Below are positions 61,663 through 64,000 of a stretch of DNA of 64,000 nt, in pieces. The stretch spans positions 558,001 through 622,000 of the forward strand of contig CALSOR010000006.1 of the NCBI GenBank assembly GCA_943788025.1, in the 5' to 3' direction. The position numbers were made by a program, and so were the translations under genes. Each line of letters begins with the position of its first letter. Position 1 is the first letter of the stretch. Under the pieces are notes generated by a model. The model ran no database searches and was not told where the DNA came from. It worked only from the letters and a program-made list of their open reading frames with translations. Origin of the DNA: JABAAE01 sp905480545 (lineage in GTDB: Bacteria; Planctomycetota; Planctomycetia; Pirellulales; Pirellulaceae).

Positions 61663-62775
61663 ATGGGTTGCTTTTGCAAAACTAGCCTCAATGCATTACT
61701 GGCCAATCTTAAAAAGATGCCTCTTGCCGCGTTGGCTTCTGCATTTCCGACTCCGATTTCACTGAGTCATATGGCCGCCATATCAGCGGCACTAAACGCG
61801 AGTGTCGCCGGATCAGCCGTTTTGTCGCCGCCTACGGCGATGCTAAAGCTCGCGGCTTCTGCTCGACTAAGTGCCTCCCTTAATGTTAGCGCCGTCGCTC
61901 GCTTGGAAGCAATCGCGGCGATTCAGCAACAAATGGGAATCAACTTGCTTGCACCAAATGCATCAGCAAGGCTCTCACTGGCGATTCATTCCGCAAATTT
62001 ACATCTTCCCAGTTTTTCAGCTGCACTGAACGAGCTATTGAAGCCAATTCTAGCAGCTCTAGCTGAAATTTCCGCAGCGGTAGCAGCAATGATGTCAATC
62101 AAGGCTCGTGTCGGAATCAATTTGGTCGCATCAGCAAATGCCAATTTGCAGGCGAGCCTTTCGGCTTTCTTGGCAGCCAATCCAGCTATGTCAGCTTCCC
62201 TAAATGCAAATGCCACCGCGTCGGCGAAAGCTGCTGCGAACCTGCAATTGCATATGCGTTTGGCGGCCGCGGCAAAGTTACTAGGTGTCAACATTCTGAC
62301 TCCATCGGGAATAGCACAGCTGAGCGCCAGTTTGCAGGCTGTTGCAAACCTGAAGATTCCCGTCATCAATCCGGCGGTGGGTGCAATGGGAATTCTAGCG
62401 GCTGCTATTGGCCAGCTGGCTACGATCGCTGGCGGACTCGGATTAAACCTCCTCAGTCCAACTGCTGGTCCGGTTTTGGCGTCGGCGAAAGCGACTCTTT
62501 CTGCGAGCATTAAAGCGATGGCTGCACTGACGATCCCCAAGACACTTCCAAGTGCCGTCCTGTCAGCAACAGCAAGTGCGACAGCAACGGCAACCGCTTC
62601 TGCCACTGCAAGTTTATCCGCTGTCGCGGCGGCGGATTTTTCGAAATTAAATTTGCCTTCGGCTCCAGTTTTTCCGAAACTAACGATGCTTGCCAACTTA
62701 AACGCTCAACTGTCGTTCAACACGCCAATCATGCAAAATACACCTTGCTCTGGATGCTCGTTTGGAAGAGGCTAA
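61663..62775 (+). CDS. alanine-rich repeat protein of the T6SS operon
   Basis: 370 residues dominated by Ala, Ser and Leu with no recognised domain. Four repeats begin at GINLL-type motifs: MGINLLAPNA (91), VGINLVASAN (150), LGVNILTPSG (207) and LGLNLLSPTA (259), 52-59 residues apart, each followed by amphipathic alanine-rich helix. A low-complexity stretch SATASATATATASATAS lies at 301-317. Cysteine pairs cap both ends (GCFC; CSGC). It is co-directional and 52 bases from tagJ, so it belongs to the operon. A secreted pore-like or structural role is possible, but nothing proves it. Confidence 0.65.
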   Translation: MGCFCKTSLNALLANLKKMPLAALASAFPTPISLSHMAAISAALNASVAGSAVLSPPTAMLKLAASARLSASLNVSAVARLEAIAAIQQQMGINLLAPNASARLSLAIHSANLHLPSFSAALNELLKPILAALAEISAAVAAMMSIKARVGINLVASANANLQASLSAFLAANPAMSASLNANATASAKAAANLQLHMRLAAAAKLLGVNILTPSGIAQLSASLQAVANLKIPVINPAVGAMGILAAAIGQLATIAGGLGLNLLSPTAGPVLASAKATLSASIKAMAALTIPKTLPSAVLSATASATATATASATASLSAVAAADFSKLNLPSAPVFPKLTMLANLNAQLSFNTPIMQNTPCSGCSFGRG

Positions 62776-62900
62776 ACAAAACAGAACGCTCGGACACACC
62801 GCCGTGTCATTCGAACAAACAATGTCAACATTCGCCCCAGCATTCTTATGTTATATTTTATTAAATCGTAATCTCGTTTTTTGAAAGTGAGTTCAGACAA

Positions 62901-63113
62901 GTGTTGGATTTGATCGAAGATCTATTGTTTAAACTTTCGCGCGTTCCAGGACTTCGTTTTTTGGATTCGTACATGTTACAAATCAGAGAGAAGCGAGGCC
63001 GATACGAACAAACCGTCGGTGACTTGAAAGCGCAGAAGGACAATGCAAAAGAAGGTGCGAAGGCGCTTCGTGATTCTCCGAAAAGCCTTAAGGGCTCAAA
63101 AAAGAAGCGGTAG
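62901..63113 (+). CDS. small basic hypothetical protein
   Basis: 70 residues from a GTG. It has a hydrophobic helical start (MLDLIEDLLFKLSRVPGLRF), then a charged coiled-coil-like helix (IREKRGRYEQTVGDLKAQKD) and a lysine-rich end. There is no family that I recognise. It follows the alanine-rich gene on the same strand. Confidence 0.45.
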   Translation: MLDLIEDLLFKLSRVPGLRFLDSYMLQIREKRGRYEQTVGDLKAQKDNAKEGAKALRDSPKSLKGSKKKR

Positions 63114-63183
63114 ACCGACCGTCTAAAATCGTTCGAGTAGCGGCAAACACAATGAATGAATCCGCCAAATCCCGACCGCGTTG

Positions 63184-63822
63184 TTACCGCAAGAACAAGA
63201 TAAAGTAGAGCGCATTCCATATCAGTAGCATGAATGCGACCAACCATGGCCAGACAACCTGAGCCTTCGAGGTCAACGGTGGAGCACCTTGGATTTCTCG
63301 CTTTACACCGTCCAATGTAGGACGTCCCTGCCCCAAGCGAATTGACATTGCGGTCTGCCGCAACCATGTTGCCAGGTCATTGGGCAACTGGTGCTGCGAA
63401 ACCAACATCGCTGCGATGGTTGGTTCAGCGTAAAGACCTCTAAAACCGAGGATCACGCAAATGTAATAAACTTCCAGCACGTCACGATCTGACAATTGAG
63501 TCGCGCGTTGTGCATTTAAGAAAAACTGCTCGTTGCAAAGTCGAGTGTTAAAGAATTCGACCTCGAGCACATTGTTGCTCCACCAATCGCGATTGGTCCA
63601 GGACGAGGACAACAACACCTCATCAATCCAGGATACCAACGCGTATTTGGTAAGTTCCCAATTCTCACCTGACCCCATGATCGCCTCACCTTGGTCCAGA
63701 AGGGCGCGAATCTGAATTCTTTCCTCCTTTGGATCCGGGTCATTTCCTTCTGCGATTCGGTCCAGCAAATTCAAGATATGAAGAAAGACCGGATCCACGG
63801 CAACTGATTGCTTAGGTGTCAT
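63184..63822 (-). CDS. tssL: T6SS membrane-complex protein TssL (DotU)
   Basis: 212 residues. DotU features are YALVSWIDEVLLSSSW, the WWSNNVLEVEFFNTRLCNEQ and FFLNAQRAT segment, VLEVYYICVILGFRGLYAE, and a single C-terminal anchor (VVWPWLVAFMLLIWNALYFI). This is the short, C-tail-anchored form without a peptidoglycan-binding domain. It joins TssM and TssJ in the trans-envelope complex. It starts 10 bases after the end of the upstream gene at the window edge. Confidence 0.93.
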   Translation of the reverse strand: MTPKQSVAVDPVFLHILNLLDRIAEGNDPDPKEERIQIRALLDQGEAIMGSGENWELTKYALVSWIDEVLLSSSWTNRDWWSNNVLEVEFFNTRLCNEQFFLNAQRATQLSDRDVLEVYYICVILGFRGLYAEPTIAAMLVSQHQLPNDLATWLRQTAMSIRLGQGRPTLDGVKREIQGAPPLTSKAQVVWPWLVAFMLLIWNALYFILFLR

Positions 63823-63832
63823 CTTGCGGCTC

Positions 63833-64000
63833 TCAAGTTTGGTCTGGAATGGCGAAAAGTGCGATCTGCAATGGGACTTTTCTACCGAATGCCGAAACGA
63901 TCAACGTCTGCTCACCTTGAAGCCGTTCCGAATTCAAAATCAATGAATCCTTCAGTCTCATCGCCAACGTCTGGGTCGCCTGAACATCTTTCCATGCAGG
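63833..64000 (-). CDS. C-terminal end of a T6SS gene, probably tssK (5' end outside window)
   Basis: The last 55 codons of a gene running in from the right edge, ending in TGA at 63833-63835. The peptide includes TLAMRLKDSLILNSERLQGE and KVPLQIALFAIPDQT. tssK commonly lies directly before tssL, and TssK proteins end in a similar beta-rich LELxAI-type strand, so tssK is the best guess. The visible part is too short to prove it. Confidence 0.5.
   Translation of the reverse strand, partial: PAWKDVQATQTLAMRLKDSLILNSERLQGEQTLIVSAFGRKVPLQIALFAIPDQT

Noticed and set aside
61986..62696. 236-codon minus-strand frame opposite the alanine-rich gene
   Set aside because: Long antisense frames are expected from GC-biased alanine codons; no ribosome-binding site or family match.

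Overview
The window looks like chromosome from a member of the Planctomycetota, probably Pirellulales. The evidence is family content: a VWA / DUF4175-like / terpene-cyclase-repeat operon, a 3-keto-disaccharide hydrolase (DUF1080), a four-helix-bundle (23S rRNA IVP-type) gene, PQQ-propeller proteins, an infC gene without rpmI-rplT beside it, and the planctomycete type of tyrosine recombinase. No mobile element is intact. About 40 genes can be supported.

Region by region. 1-12.8 kb is a GC-richer, co-directional operon of envelope and secreted proteins: the end of a VWA protein, a four-helix-bundle gene, a 1.48 kb-residue DUF4175-like protein, a terpene-cyclase-fold repeat protein, a thioredoxin/TPR protein and a frameshifted secreted protein. 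13-19 kb holds a secreted protein of unknown function, infC (probably starting at AUC), a secreted double parvulin, a small membrane protein and a CAU-anticodon tRNA. 19-28 kb is eroded accessory DNA. It has an excisionase-integrase relic beside the tRNA, a FetB-type permease, an H-NOX gas sensor with a truncated histidine kinase, and diverged non-coding repeats. 28-38 kb is a metabolic locus: LuxE-like activating enzyme, LuxC-like acyl reductase, Fe-dependent alcohol dehydrogenase, PQQ-propeller protein, HemN-like radical SAM protein, GcvH-like carrier and ferredoxin. Several of these are split by one-base changes, mostly in homopolymers, that look more like assembly errors than decay. 38-42 kb has a CPBP protease and a GT-D-fold putative glycosyltransferase.

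41.3-64 kb is a type VI secretion locus. Gene content matches the P. aeruginosa HSI-1 order (tssA-B-C-hcp-tagJ-tssE-F-G-clpV), but the tssE-F-G-clpV half is on the opposite strand, continuing into an unknown gene, a PAAR spike-tip gene and a methyltransferase. The plus-strand half (tssA, tssB, tssC, three hcp, tagJ) continues into an alanine-rich repeat protein. Between the halves lie a TolC-family gene and a membrane protein that resembles a cut-down TssM lacking a P-loop. A minus-strand pair at the right edge gives tssL and the probable end of tssK. Together they supply sheath (TssB/C), inner tube (Hcp), baseplate (TssE/F/G, part of K), recycling ATPase (ClpV), cap/assembly (TssA, TagJ), tip (PAAR) and part of the membrane complex (TssL). 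VgrG, TssJ and a full-length TssM are not in the window.

The most promising undescribed material is the T6SS accessory set (TssM-like protein, alanine-rich repeat protein, 284-residue unknown, PAAR-linked methyltransferase) and the acyl-reduction/redox locus at 29-38 kb.
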